Shown: positions 45,880-54,958 of the stretch, piece by piece
Layout: the number at the start of each line of letters is the position of its first letter
Numbering within the stretch: position 1 is the first letter of the stretch
Assembly (NCBI GenBank): GCA_943370385.1
Contig: CALRQT020000003.1
Coordinates: forward strand, 1-64,000
Length of the DNA stretch: 64,000 bases
From: BAIKAL-G1 sp943370385
GTDB taxonomy: Bacteria > Cyanobacteriota > Cyanobacteriia > PCC-6307 > Cyanobiaceae
Reading direction: 5' to 3'
Translations under genes and position numbers: made by a program
Notes under the pieces: generated by a model
Seen by the model: the letters and a program-made list of their open reading frames with translations, nothing else
Told to the model about the DNA's origin: nothing
Databases searched by the model: none

Positions 45880-46278
45880 ATGGACTGGAGCGATCAAGAG
45901 ACTTGGCAGGACTTCGCCAGCCGCTTAGCCGCCGCCGCCGACCTCTGCCTCAAGCCCCACAGGCACGGCGTGCGGCTGGTGGGGGACCTGCCCGAAGCCG
46001 GAGCCGCCGATGGCGATCTCTGCGTGCGGATTGAGCCCCGCAGCCCCGAAGGCGCCCGGCTCGAGCAGGCCGATCTGGAGCTGGAGCTCTACCGCAGCGG
46101 CAGCGACATCCACCTCACCTTGGTGACCCTGGCCGATGAAACAGCCCCCCTGCTCTGGCAGGGATCCCACCCGGTGTGGATGGACGGGGTGAGTGGCGAA
46201 CGCTGCGAGCGGCCCGAGGGCGGCATGCCCCTGGAAGCCCTGGCCCGGCGCATCCGCGCCCTGGTGGTTGGGACTTAG
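45880..46278 (+). CDS. conserved cyanobacterial hypothetical protein
   Basis: A 132-residue acidic soluble protein: MDWSDQETWQDFASRLAAAA, then alternating strands (CVRIEPRSPEG, LELELYRSGSDIHLTLV), PLLWQGSHPVWMDG and a final helix. No named domain is recognised. GC-rich third positions and its position 17 bases after the CIA30 gene support a real gene in the gnd-pgl unit. Its stop overlaps the ilvD stop on the opposite strand by four bases. Confidence 0.68.
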   Translation: MDWSDQETWQDFASRLAAAADLCLKPHRHGVRLVGDLPEAGAADGDLCVRIEPRSPEGARLEQADLELELYRSGSDIHLTLVTLADETAPLLWQGSHPVWMDGVSGERCERPEGGMPLEALARRIRALVVGT

Positions 46279-47972
46279 GGCTGGTCCGTGACCGCCCCGA
46301 GGCTGCTGGTGCTCACCAGCCGGGCGTATTTGCCGAGCACTCCGGTGGTGTAGCGGGGGGCGGGGGCGCTCCAGACGGCGCGGCGGCGCGCCAGTTCGGC
46401 GTCATCGACGTTGAGCTGGATCAGCAGCTGGTGGGCATCCACCGTGATGCTGTCCCCTTCCTGCACCAGGGCAATCGTGCCGCCCACGGCCGCTTCGGGG
46501 GCCACGTGGCCCACCACCATGCCGTAGGTGCCGCCGGAGAAGCGGCCATCGGTGATCAGGGCCACCTTGTCGCCCAAGCCCTGGCCAATGATCGCCGAGG
46601 TGGGCGAGAGCATCTCCCGCATCCCGGGGCCGCCGACCGGCCCTTCGTAACGGATCACCACCACATCGCCCGCCTGGATCTGGCCCTCGAGGATGGCGGC
46701 CAAACAGGTTTCCTCGCTTTCGAACACCCGGGCCGGGCCCGTGACCTGGGGATTTTTAACGCCGCTGATCTTGGCAACGCTGCCTTCACTGGCCAAGTTG
46801 CCCTTCAGCACGGCGAGGTGCCCCTTGGCGTACAGGGGATTGCTTAAGGGCCGAATCACGTCCTGATCTGCGCGGGGCACGGACGGAATGGCGGCCAGAG
46901 TCTCGCGCAGTGTCTTGCCCTCAATCGTGCGGCAGTCGCCGTGGAGCAGGCCCGCATCGAGCAGCAGCTTCATCACCTGGGGAATGCCACCGGCGGCGTG
47001 CAGGTCGGTGGTCACGTAGCGGCCGCTGGGCTTGAGATCGCAGATCACCGGCACCCGCTGGCGGATCGTTTCAAAGTCGTCGATGGTGAGCGGCACGCCG
47101 GCGGTGCGGGCGATCGCCAGCAGGTGCAACACCGCATTGGTGGAGCCGCCCACGGCCATGATCACGCTGATGGCGTTCTCAAACGCCTCGCGGGTGAGCA
47201 GATCGAGGGGGCGAATGTTGGCGGCGATCGCCTCCACCAACACCTCGGCCGAGCGGGCGGCGCTATCGGCCTTCTCGGGGTCCTCGGCGGCCATGGTGGA
47301 GCTGCCCGGCAGGCTCAGGCCCATGGCCTCGATGGAGGAACTCATCGTGTTGGCGGTGAACATGCCGCCGCAGCTGCCGGCCCCGGGGCAGGCGTTCTTT
47401 TCAACGGCCGTGAGCTGCTCGTTATCAATGGTGCCGGCGGCGAATTGGCCCACCGCCTCAAAGGCACTCACCACCGTGAGATCACAGCCGCCCAATTTAC
47501 CGGGCTTGATCGTGCCGCCATACACAAAAATCGCTGGGATATTCATGCGGGCGATCGCCAACATGGCGCCGGGCATGTTCTTGTCACAGCCGCCCACGGC
47601 CAGCACCCCATCCATGCTTTCGCCGTTGCAGGCGGTTTCGATCGAATCGGCGATCACCTCGCGGCTCACCAGGGAATACTTCATCCCCTCGGTGCCCATC
47701 GAGATGCCATCACTCACCGTGATCGTGCCGAACATCTGGGGCATGGCCCCGGCCGCCTTGGCAGCGGCTTCGGCCCGCAGGGCCAGGTCGTTCAGGCCCA
47801 GGTTGCAGGGGGTGATGGTGCTGTAGCCGTTGGCGATGCCGATGATCGGCTTATTGAAGTCGCCGTCGCCAAAGCCCACCGCCCGCAACATGGCGCGGTT
47901 GGGGGACCGCTGGAAGCCCTGGGTAATGGCAGCGGAGCGCAGCATGGCCGGCAGAAAAGCACTGGAGTGCAA
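46275..47972 (-). CDS. ilvD: dihydroxy-acid dehydratase
   Basis: A 565-residue enzyme of normal length. Fe-S ligand cysteines are in TPCNLGLNDLA, VGGCDKNMPGAML and CPGAGSCGGMFTANTM; MGTEGMKYSLVSRE, EGPVGGPGMREM and ITDGRFSGGTYG are further signatures. It dehydrates dihydroxy-isovalerate and -methylvalerate in branched-chain amino acid synthesis. A start at the second Met (MLRSAAITQGF, nine codons in) is possible. It is convergent with the hypothetical gene to the left; the next minus-strand gene upstream is 59 bases away. Confidence 0.97.
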   Translation of the reverse strand: MHSSAFLPAMLRSAAITQGFQRSPNRAMLRAVGFGDGDFNKPIIGIANGYSTITPCNLGLNDLALRAEAAAKAAGAMPQMFGTITVSDGISMGTEGMKYSLVSREVIADSIETACNGESMDGVLAVGGCDKNMPGAMLAIARMNIPAIFVYGGTIKPGKLGGCDLTVVSAFEAVGQFAAGTIDNEQLTAVEKNACPGAGSCGGMFTANTMSSSIEAMGLSLPGSSTMAAEDPEKADSAARSAEVLVEAIAANIRPLDLLTREAFENAISVIMAVGGSTNAVLHLLAIARTAGVPLTIDDFETIRQRVPVICDLKPSGRYVTTDLHAAGGIPQVMKLLLDAGLLHGDCRTIEGKTLRETLAAIPSVPRADQDVIRPLSNPLYAKGHLAVLKGNLASEGSVAKISGVKNPQVTGPARVFESEETCLAAILEGQIQAGDVVVIRYEGPVGGPGMREMLSPTSAIIGQGLGDKVALITDGRFSGGTYGMVVGHVAPEAAVGGTIALVQEGDSITVDAHQLLIQLNVDDAELARRRAVWSAPAPRYTTGVLGKYARLVSTSSLGAVTDQP

Positions 47973-48031
47973 CCTACCGATGCGCCGTTCACCCTGGCTG
48001 GACCCCAGGCCTCAACAGAGCAAAACCGGGC

Positions 48032-48355
48032 CTAGCGATCGGCAGGGGCGGCGGTGCTGAGGCTTTCCAGCTGGCGGCGCACATCCTCGATCGCCTGGTT
48101 CAGCTGCTGCACCCGGTCCTGGAGTTCCCCTTCCGGCAGGGGGCGATCGGCTGGAGACTCCAGCAATTCGGGCGCAAAGCGCAGGGAACGGACCCGCCGC
48201 TGCAGCTCCTGGCGCCGCTCCGCCTGGGACAGCAACCACCAGGCCAGGCCGGCGGCCCCCAGGAAGGCCCCCGCCATGGCGCTGATCATCAGGTTGGACT
48301 GGCTGTCGCTGCGCTGCTGCATCGCCGCTGGAACCGAAGGGGGCTGAATTGGCAT
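48032..48355 (-). CDS. small membrane-anchored coiled-coil protein
   Basis: A 107-residue product from MPIQPPSVPA with one membrane span (LMISAMAGAFLGAAGLAWWLL, about residues 23-43) followed by a charged helical region (QAERRQELQRRVRSL, then LQDRVQQLNQAIEDVRRQLES) likely to form a coiled coil. No family is recognised. The frame continues upstream without homology, so this ATG was chosen. It lies between ilvD and the upp-like gene on the same strand. Confidence 0.6.
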   Translation of the reverse strand: MPIQPPSVPAAMQQRSDSQSNLMISAMAGAFLGAAGLAWWLLSQAERRQELQRRVRSLRFAPELLESPADRPLPEGELQDRVQQLNQAIEDVRRQLESLSTAAPADR

Positions 48356-48398
48356 CAGCCTAGACAGGCTGCTCCAAGCCAGCCACGGGCCCAGGGAC

Positions 48399-49073
48399 CT
48401 AGCAACCAGGACGGGTTCCAAACAGCCGGGCTTCGGCATCACCCAGCCCGGGCACGATCCGCTGCTGCCCATCGAGCTCGGCGTCGATGCAGGCCGCATA
48501 GATCGTGAGATCACTGAAGCGCTCGCCCAGGCTCTTGAGCCCCGGGGCAGCGGCCAGGGCCGAAATCACGCGCACCTGGCGCCCGCTGACCCCCAGGCCT
48601 TCCAAGCGCTCCAGCACCGTTAGGAGATTGGTGGCTGCCCCCACCAGGGGCTCAAACACCAGCACCCCAGTCGTAGAACCGATCTCAGCAGGAAGCCCAT
48701 CGAGGTAGGCAGCCGGGGAGGGCGACCCAGGCGCCAGGCCGGCGTCGCTGGCGTAGCCGACATGGGCCACCAGGGCCGTGGGCAGCACGGTGCGGGCCCC
48801 CTCCCAAAGCCCCAAACCAGCGCGCAGCATGGGAATGGCCAGCAGGGGCGCGGCCGGGTCAATGACGCTTCCCTCGCTGGCTGCCAGGGGCGTTTGCACC
48901 TCCACCCGCCGGTGGGGCAGCCAGTCGCGCAGGGCCTCGTAGGTGAGCCAGCGCCCCAGTTCCGCCATCGCCGTGGCAAACAGGGGGGTGGGCGTGTCCT
49001 GATCGCGCAGCAGGGTCAGCCAGTGGCCGATCAAGGGGTGGGGTGGAACCACCACCCGCAGGGACATGCTCAT
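48399..49073 (-). CDS. uracil phosphoribosyltransferase-like protein with altered PRPP loop
   Basis: A 224-residue Upp homologue: VPPHPLIGHWLTLLRD at the start, PMLRAGLGLWEGA in the middle and IVPGLGDAEARLFGT at the end, all as in Upp. The PRPP-binding loop is not as expected: Upp has an acidic pair followed by A-T-G-G-S/T, here the site reads VFEPLVGAATNLL, and the C-terminal D-E-x-L-N stretch is DAELDG. It may be a weakened or repurposed enzyme, so I give no gene symbol. Starts near MSMSLRV; a pentapeptide gene is divergent 57 bases away. Confidence 0.82.
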   Translation of the reverse strand: MSMSLRVVVPPHPLIGHWLTLLRDQDTPTPLFATAMAELGRWLTYEALRDWLPHRRVEVQTPLAASEGSVIDPAAPLLAIPMLRAGLGLWEGARTVLPTALVAHVGYASDAGLAPGSPSPAAYLDGLPAEIGSTTGVLVFEPLVGAATNLLTVLERLEGLGVSGRQVRVISALAAAPGLKSLGERFSDLTIYAACIDAELDGQQRIVPGLGDAEARLFGTRPGC

Positions 49074-49130
49074 CGCTTCGCGGTGGGGTGGCGCCTTGCC
49101 ATAACTTGAATCAACACGCTAGGGCTGCCG

Positions 49131-49730
49131 TTGTCCCGCTCCGGAACGCCCCATCCGTCCAAGCCAGCCGGGCCAGTCCAACCAAAGGCTTGGCGGCTCT
49201 GGCTGAAAGGCCTAAGGCGCCTAGGCCAGTCAGCCTTGGCCTTGGGCCTGGTGGGGCTGATCGCCACTACGGCCCTGCTGGCTGGCCTGGCGGTTGAGCC
49301 GGCCTGGGCGATCACGGCTCCTGAATTGCGCAGCCAGAAATCCCTGGTCGATCTGCAGGTCGACATGCATGGCCGCAACCTGCAGCAGCAGGAATTCCTC
49401 AAGGCCCAGCTCGGCGGTTTCGATTTCAGCGGCGCCGACCTGCGCGGAGCCGTGTTCAACAGCAGCGACCTGCGCGCCAGCAACCTCAGCGGCGCCGATC
49501 TCGAAGATGTGGTGGCCTTCGCCACCCGCTTTGATGAGGCCGACCTGGGCAATGCCGTGCTGCGCAACGCCATGCTCATGCAAAGCCGCTTTACGGGTGC
49601 CCGCATTGACGGGGCCGATTTCAGCGATGCCGTGATCGACCTGCCCCAGCAAAAGGCCCTCTGCGCCCGGGCTACGGGCACCAACCCCCGTACGGGTGTG
49701 GACACCCGCGAGAGCCTGGGCTGTCGCTAG
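49131..49730 (+). CDS. exported pentapeptide-repeat protein
   Basis: About 199 residues, with a hydrophobic leader (LALGLVGLIATTALLAGLAVEPAWA) that would target the lumen or periplasm. A right-handed quadrilateral beta-helix follows, made of A(D/N)LxX repeats: GGFDFSGADLRGAVF, SDLRASNLSGADLEDVV, EADLGNAVLRNAMLM, TGARIDGADFSDAVI. The tail has two Cys (LCARATGTNP ... LGCR) that could form a disulfide in an oxidising compartment. Function unknown; lumenal pentapeptide proteins are common in cyanobacteria. The start is probably TTG at 49131. It is followed by the cobalamin riboswitch of the next operon. Confidence 0.82.
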   Translation: MSRSGTPHPSKPAGPVQPKAWRLWLKGLRRLGQSALALGLVGLIATTALLAGLAVEPAWAITAPELRSQKSLVDLQVDMHGRNLQQQEFLKAQLGGFDFSGADLRGAVFNSSDLRASNLSGADLEDVVAFATRFDEADLGNAVLRNAMLMQSRFTGARIDGADFSDAVIDLPQQKALCARATGTNPRTGVDTRESLGCR

Positions 49731-49749
49731 GCCAGGGGAGGCCTAGATT

Positions 49750-49900
49750 TCGTGTTCGGTTCCCCTGGTGACCAGCCAGGGGAGGAAACGGGGAAAGTCC
49801 GGTGGGGTGCGGGGAAACCAGGCACCGAGTCCGGCGCTGTCCCGCAGCTGTGAAGCGGAATCCTTCGGGGTTCAGCCCAGTCAGAACACCCGCCGAAGCC
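49750..49900 (+). promoter_or_regulatory. cobalamin (AdoCbl-type) riboswitch upstream of hupE-cobW
   Basis: The conserved B12-box core is plain: GTCCGGCGCTGTCCCGCAGC followed by TGTGAAGCGG (49829-49858), preceded by GGGGAAAGTCCGGTGG (49791-49806), and followed by CAGCCCAGTCAGAACACCCG at 49873-49892. A closing P1 helix pairs TTCGG (49755-49759) with CCGAA (49893-49897). The element ends about 33 bases before the hupE ATG, so translational or early transcriptional control fits. B12 riboswitches ahead of HupE/UreJ-type cobalt transporters are described in cyanobacteria. Excess cobalamin would be expected to repress hupE-cobW. Confidence 0.94.
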
Positions 49901-49932
49901 CCCTCCATCCCTGGCTCGGACCAGATTCCCGG

Positions 49933-50538
49933 ATGACCAACCTTCGCCTCGGCGCGGCCCTCCCCCTGGGAGCGGCTGCCCTGCTTCTGCTATCAGCAGC
50001 ACCAGCTTCCGCCCACCATTTGATGGAGCTGTTGCACCTGACCCCATCGCCCTTGAGCGGCCTGGTGAGCGGCCTGGCCCATCCCCTGTTCGGCCCCGAC
50101 CACCTGCTGTTCCTGCTGGCCCTGGGCCTGGTGGGGCTGCAGAAACGGCTCAGCTGGATGGTCGGCCTGCTGGCCACCGGCCTGGCCGGCTCCGTCCTGG
50201 GCTTGGCCCTGCCAGGCATTCCCATGGCCGAACCCCTGGTGGCCCTGTCCTTGGTGGTGGTGGGTCTGGTGCTGCTGAAGCGCCTGCCGGCCTTGTTGCT
50301 TGTGCCGGCCTTTGCCTTGCATGGCTACGTGCTCAGTGCCGCGGTGATCGGCTGGGAACAGGGACCGATTTCCTTTTATTTGGTGGGCCTGCTGATCAGC
50401 CAGGGGCTGCTGCTCACCGCCGCCCTCACCCTGGTGCGCCGCTGGGGCACGGGCCTCAGTGGTAGCCAGCTGAAGCTGGCCGCCGGGATCCTGATCGGTG
50501 TGGGCTCCAGCTTTGCCTGGTCGGCCCTGGTGCCCTAA
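49933..50538 (+). CDS. hupE: HupE/UreJ-family metal (probably cobalt) transporter
   Basis: A 201-residue membrane protein. A signal-like leader ends at APASAHH, leaving a His pair at the mature N-terminus, as is usual in this family. The metal motif HPLFGPDHLLFLLALGL (His-x(5)-Asp-His) lies in the first helix pair; about six membrane helices follow. HupE/UreJ proteins carry nickel or cobalt; control by a cobalamin riboswitch and the cobW neighbour point to cobalt. The ATG at 49933 follows the riboswitch. cobW starts 2 bases after its stop, so the two are translationally coupled. Confidence 0.92.
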   Translation: MTNLRLGAALPLGAAALLLLSAAPASAHHLMELLHLTPSPLSGLVSGLAHPLFGPDHLLFLLALGLVGLQKRLSWMVGLLATGLAGSVLGLALPGIPMAEPLVALSLVVVGLVLLKRLPALLLVPAFALHGYVLSAAVIGWEQGPISFYLVGLLISQGLLLTAALTLVRRWGTGLSGSQLKLAAGILIGVGSSFAWSALVP

Positions 50539-50540
50539 CC

Positions 50541-51782
<1,242 letters not shown>

Positions 51783-51793
51783 GGGCTAGCAAA

Positions 51794-51830
51794 AAGGGCT
51801 GGGCCAGGGGCAGCCCCTGGCCCAGCCCTT
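51794..51830. terminator. 17-bp perfect hairpin terminator between cobW and the minus-strand gene
   Basis: AAGGGCTGGGCCAGGGG (51794-51810) and CCCCTGGCCCAGCCCTT (51814-51830) pair perfectly around CAG. The minus-strand transcript would end in TTTTT, so it is best suited to the gene at 51853-52233, while also stopping cobW readthrough. Confidence 0.93.
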
Positions 51831-51852
51831 GTGGTGATCGGACTAGCTGGGC

Positions 51853-52233
51853 TTAATCGAGGGGGAAGCTCCCCTTGATGCAGTGACCGTCCCAGCAGAG
51901 GCTGCGGTCCAGCTGCCAGAGGGGTTGCACCGGCCGCGCCGGGCCCGGGCCGCTCTCCAGGGTCAGGCCGCCCCGGCCATCGGCCCGTAACACCCAGCGC
52001 TCGCGGCCCACCTGCAACCACCAGTGCCGTCCCAGGCTCTCGATCGTGAGCCGGCAAACCCGCCAGGGCCCAGGGGCCCTACGGCATTGCAACGGCAAGG
52101 CTTGCTGGTTCAGGGCCGACGGGGAGACGGCCTGGGCCCTGGCCGAGAGGGTGTCCGCGGGCAACGGGGCCGGGTTAGGCGACCAGGGGCCCTGCAGCCC
52201 GGCGACCAGCGCCAAGGCAAGCCAGGGAACCAT
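51853..52233 (-). CDS. hypothetical secreted protein
   Basis: A 126-residue product from MVPWLALALVAGLQGPW, a short signal-peptide-like leader. The mature part has four Cys (LQCRRAPGPWRVCRL and LCWDGHCIKG), suggesting two disulfides, and a beta-rich core with many Trp (HWWLQVGRERWVL). No family recognised. It is convergent with cobW across a perfect terminator and divergent from purS. The leader and Cys pattern support real coding and periplasmic or lumenal location (inference). Confidence 0.6.
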   Translation of the reverse strand: MVPWLALALVAGLQGPWSPNPAPLPADTLSARAQAVSPSALNQQALPLQCRRAPGPWRVCRLTIESLGRHWWLQVGRERWVLRADGRGGLTLESGPGPARPVQPLWQLDRSLCWDGHCIKGSFPLD

Positions 52234-52326
52234 GGCCGATCGGCAAGGAATTTCCTCCACACTGACGATCCAGGCTGGCGGACTGCAGCCGGCCTGCCAA
52301 GATTTAACAATTGCCCTGGAGGTCCG

Positions 52327-52620
52327 GTGCCCGTCTACTCCGCCCGCGTTCTGGTCTCGCTGCGGCCATCGGTCCTGGATCCCGCCGGCGAGGCCACCCG
52401 GGCTGCCGCCGGCCGCTTGGGTGTGGACGGTGTGGCCAAGCTGCGGATCGGCAAGGCGGTGGAGCTGGAGATTGAGGCCCCCGATCTCGACACGGCGCGG
52501 GAACGGCTCAGCCTCTTGAGTGACCGGCTGCTGGCCAATCCGGTGATCGAAAACTGGACCCTGGAATTGGCCCCTGGCGGCCAGGGCCAGGGCACGTCCA
52601 GCCCCGTGGGGGAAGGCTGA
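52327..52620 (+). CDS. purS: phosphoribosylformylglycinamidine synthase subunit PurS
   Basis: A 97-residue small subunit starting at GTG: VYSARVLVSLRPSVLDPAGE, ATRAAAGRLG, VAKLRIGKAVELEIEA and LLANPVIENWTLEL are standard PurS. It bridges PurQ and PurL in the FGAM synthetase complex of purine synthesis. purQ starts one base after its stop, so the two are coupled. The upstream in-frame sequence has no homology. Confidence 0.95.
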   Translation: MPVYSARVLVSLRPSVLDPAGEATRAAAGRLGVDGVAKLRIGKAVELEIEAPDLDTARERLSLLSDRLLANPVIENWTLELAPGGQGQGTSSPVGEG

Positions 52621-52621
52621 G

Positions 52622-53275
52622 ATGGCCATTGGGGTGGTGGTGTTTCCCGGATCGAACTGCGATCGGGACGTGCGCTGGGCAACGGAAGGCTGTTTGGGGG
52701 TGCCGACCCGTTTCCTCTGGCATGAGGAGCGGGATCTCAGCGGCCTTGATGCGGTGATCATCCCCGGGGGGTTCAGCTACGGCGACTATCTGCGCTGCGG
52801 CGCGATCGCCCGCTTCGCGCCCATCCTGCAGGAGGTCGCCGCCTTCGTGGAGCGGGGCGGCCGGGTGTTGGGCATCTGCAATGGCTTCCAGGTGCTCACC
52901 GAGATGGGCCTGCTGCCCGGCGCCCTAACCCGCAACGAAAAGCTCCATTTCCTCTGCGAAGACACCCCGCTGCAGGTGTCCCCCGGCCATTGCCAGTGGC
53001 TCCAGGGCTACGGCGACGGCGAAACGATCCGCCTGCCGATCGCCCATGGCGAGGGGCGTTACCAGGTGGATCCCGGCCAGCTGCAACAGCTGGAGGACTC
53101 GGGCTGCGTGGTGTTGCGCTACCAGGCCAATCCCAATGGCTCCGTGGGCGCGGTGGCCGGCCTCACCAATCCGGCCGGCACGGTGCTCGGTCTGATGCCC
53201 CATCCGGAGCGGGCCTGTGATCCCGCCACGGGGGGCCTCGATGGCCGCCGCCTGCTCGCCAGCCTGTTGGGCTGA
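52622..53275 (+). CDS. purQ: phosphoribosylformylglycinamidine synthase glutaminase subunit PurQ
   Basis: A 217-residue class I glutamine amidotransferase: VVVFPGSNCDRD, IIPGGFSYGDYLRCGAIA, nucleophile C86 in GICNGFQVL, and the His/Glu of the triad in MPHPERA. It supplies ammonia to PurL for FGAM formation. The downstream inverted repeat at 53360-53381 ends the purSQ unit. Confidence 0.96.
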   Translation: MAIGVVVFPGSNCDRDVRWATEGCLGVPTRFLWHEERDLSGLDAVIIPGGFSYGDYLRCGAIARFAPILQEVAAFVERGGRVLGICNGFQVLTEMGLLPGALTRNEKLHFLCEDTPLQVSPGHCQWLQGYGDGETIRLPIAHGEGRYQVDPGQLQQLEDSGCVVLRYQANPNGSVGAVAGLTNPAGTVLGLMPHPERACDPATGGLDGRRLLASLLG

Positions 53276-53359
53276 GGGGGCCGGCGGGGCCGCCAAGGGT
53301 TGATTGCAACCCGTCAAACCCCAGCATTTGCCGCCAAGGGGGCCGGATCTGGCCATAAA

Positions 53360-53381
53360 AAAGGCCCCATCAGGGGCCTTT
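53360..53381. terminator. bidirectional terminator between purQ and the peroxiredoxin gene
   Basis: AAAGGCCCC (53360-53368) and GGGGCCTTT (53373-53381) flank the tetraloop ATCA. A6 on the left gives a U tract for the leftward peroxiredoxin transcript. Confidence 0.9.
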
Positions 53382-53429
53382 GGAAACCTTCGCGATCGCC
53401 GCTGGACTTGCCAGCGGCCAGGGCAAGCT

Positions 53430-54032
53430 TCAGTTGACGGCGGCGAAGAATTCCTTGCTGCCGACGGGATCGGGCTTCATCGTTTTTTCGCCTGGGGTCC
53501 AGTTGGCGGGGCAGACCTCATCGGGGTGGGACTGCACGTACTGGAAAGCCTGCAGCACCCGCAGGGTCTCATCAACGCTACGGCCCACGGGGAGGTTGTT
53601 GATCGTGCTGTGCATGATCACGCCATCGGGATCGATGATGAAGAGGCCGCGCAGGGCCACACCGGCCTCGTCATCAAGCACGTTGTAGGCGCTGGCGATC
53701 TCTTTCTTGAGGTCGGCCACCAGGGGATAGTTGATATCGCCGATGCCGCCATTTTTGCGCTCGGTCTGGATCCAGGCCAGGTGGCTGAACTGGCTGTCCA
53801 CCGAAATGCCTAGCACTTCCGTGTTGCGGCTCGTGAAATCGGCGTAACGATCGCTGAAGGCGATGATTTCAGTCGGGCAAACGAAAGTGAAATCGAGGGG
53901 ATAGAAGAACAGGACCACGTACTTGCCGCTGTAATCAGACAGGCGAATGGTCTTGAACTCCTGGTCCACCACGGCCGTGGCCGTGAAATCAGGGGCCTGT
54001 TGGCCAACCCGCAGGCAACCGGTGCTTGTCAT
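53430..54032 (-). CDS. 2-Cys peroxiredoxin (AhpC/TSA family)
   Basis: A 200-residue typical 2-Cys peroxiredoxin: peroxidatic C52 in FYPLDFTFVCPTE, the GGIGDINYPL insertion found in sensitive (overoxidisable) eukaryotic and cyanobacterial enzymes, and resolving C174 in EVCPANW. It reduces H2O2 and alkyl hydroperoxides using thioredoxin. The GG(I/L)G and C-terminal helix suggest susceptibility to hyperoxidation. A palindromic operator-like element lies 86-108 bases upstream of the start codon. Confidence 0.95.
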   Translation of the reverse strand: MTSTGCLRVGQQAPDFTATAVVDQEFKTIRLSDYSGKYVVLFFYPLDFTFVCPTEIIAFSDRYADFTSRNTEVLGISVDSQFSHLAWIQTERKNGGIGDINYPLVADLKKEIASAYNVLDDEAGVALRGLFIIDPDGVIMHSTINNLPVGRSVDETLRVLQAFQYVQSHPDEVCPANWTPGEKTMKPDPVGSKEFFAAVN

Positions 54033-54117
54033 GGGATCGGTGGGGGAAACGCGAGGGGATCAGCCAGGAGGAAGGTCGTCGCTAGGGGCACCCTTGCGGG
54101 AACCCCAGACCCAACCA

Positions 54118-54140
54118 TTGAGTCACCATCATTGACTCAA
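54118..54140. promoter_or_regulatory. 8-bp inverted repeat in the peroxiredoxin divergent promoter region
   Basis: TTGAGTCA (54118-54125) and TGACTCAA (54133-54140) form a perfect inverted repeat with a 7-base spacer; the same bases also give a near-direct repeat CATTGAGTCA/CATTGACTCA. It sits in the 257-base gap between the peroxiredoxin gene (minus) and the gene at 54290 (plus). The layout fits an operator for a dimeric regulator; the protein is unknown. Confidence 0.55.
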
Positions 54141-54289
54141 ATTGGGCAGGGACCCCGGAGGGCTACCCCGGCCGGACCGGCCATGCCGTAGTCGGAACGA
54201 CTTCCACTTGGTGCCGCAACAATTTATCACAGTTCCCGGAGCCGGAGCGCTCCCTTAGGCTTGTTATCAACGACACCAATGTTTGGCCG

Positions 54290-54856
54290 ATGGCCTGGGA
54301 TCCGGCGCTGCTGCGCAAATTCAATGCCACCGGCCACTTCCGCCTGCTGAACCAAGTGCGCAGCGAGCTCAAGGCCAACCCGATCAAACGGGCTGCCCCC
54401 TCCGCCGCCGACCAGGCCAGCAGCCGGGGGGTTGCCACTGGTAAGCCCCTGGACCTGCGCTCCCAGGGCTACGGCCGTCGCCGCTCCTCGGGTTCAGGCT
54501 CATCAGGTTCAGGCTCTTCGGGTTCAGGCTCCCCTGGCCAGTCCACCGCGGCAGCCCTGGCCACCCCTAACCCCACCCCGACAGCGCCCCTGCCGGTTGC
54601 ACCCCTGCCAGATGTCTCGGCCGTCCCGGCTGCCGAACCAAGCCCCTGGGGAAAGCGCCGGAGCAGCGCCACGGCCCTTAACAACAGCCCCCTAACCAGC
54701 AGCGCTCCAACCAGTACCCCCCCCATCCAGGAGAACGCTGATCCAACCGAAGCGAATCGTTCCATCGGGGGCAGCGCCCAGCTCGAGAGCCATGCCCAAG
54801 CCGAGGCAGGCTCGCGCAGTTTCCGCGACCGTCTCAACGCCATCCAAATGCGCTGA
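54290..54856 (+). CDS. hypothetical protein with Gly-Ser repeat and disordered centre
   Basis: A 188-residue product. The N-terminus MAWDPALLRKFNATGHFRLL continuing NQVRSELK looks conserved and helical; then RRRSSGSGSSGSGSSGSGSP (three 15-bp DNA repeats at 54488-54532), a long Pro/Ala/Ser/Thr-rich stretch that must be disordered, and a short C-terminal helix SFRDRLNAIQMR. I recall similar N-termini in picocyanobacterial proteins of unknown function. Conserved ends joined by a variable linker suggest a scaffold or adaptor (inference). Confidence 0.65.
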   Translation: MAWDPALLRKFNATGHFRLLNQVRSELKANPIKRAAPSAADQASSRGVATGKPLDLRSQGYGRRRSSGSGSSGSGSSGSGSPGQSTAAALATPNPTPTAPLPVAPLPDVSAVPAAEPSPWGKRRSSATALNNSPLTSSAPTSTPPIQENADPTEANRSIGGSAQLESHAQAEAGSRSFRDRLNAIQMR

Positions 54857-54958
54857 ACCAGGCCCCAGCAGAACTAGACCCCCATCGGCGGGCCAGCGCT
54901 TCGATCAGGCAGTTGAAGATCAGGCGAAAGGGCCCAGGGAAGCTTCTCCCTTCCGCCA

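Noticed and set aside
46941..48035. 364-codon open frame on the plus strand
   Set aside because: It is antisense to ilvD, which carries all family signatures; the product is low-complexity His/Gly-rich.
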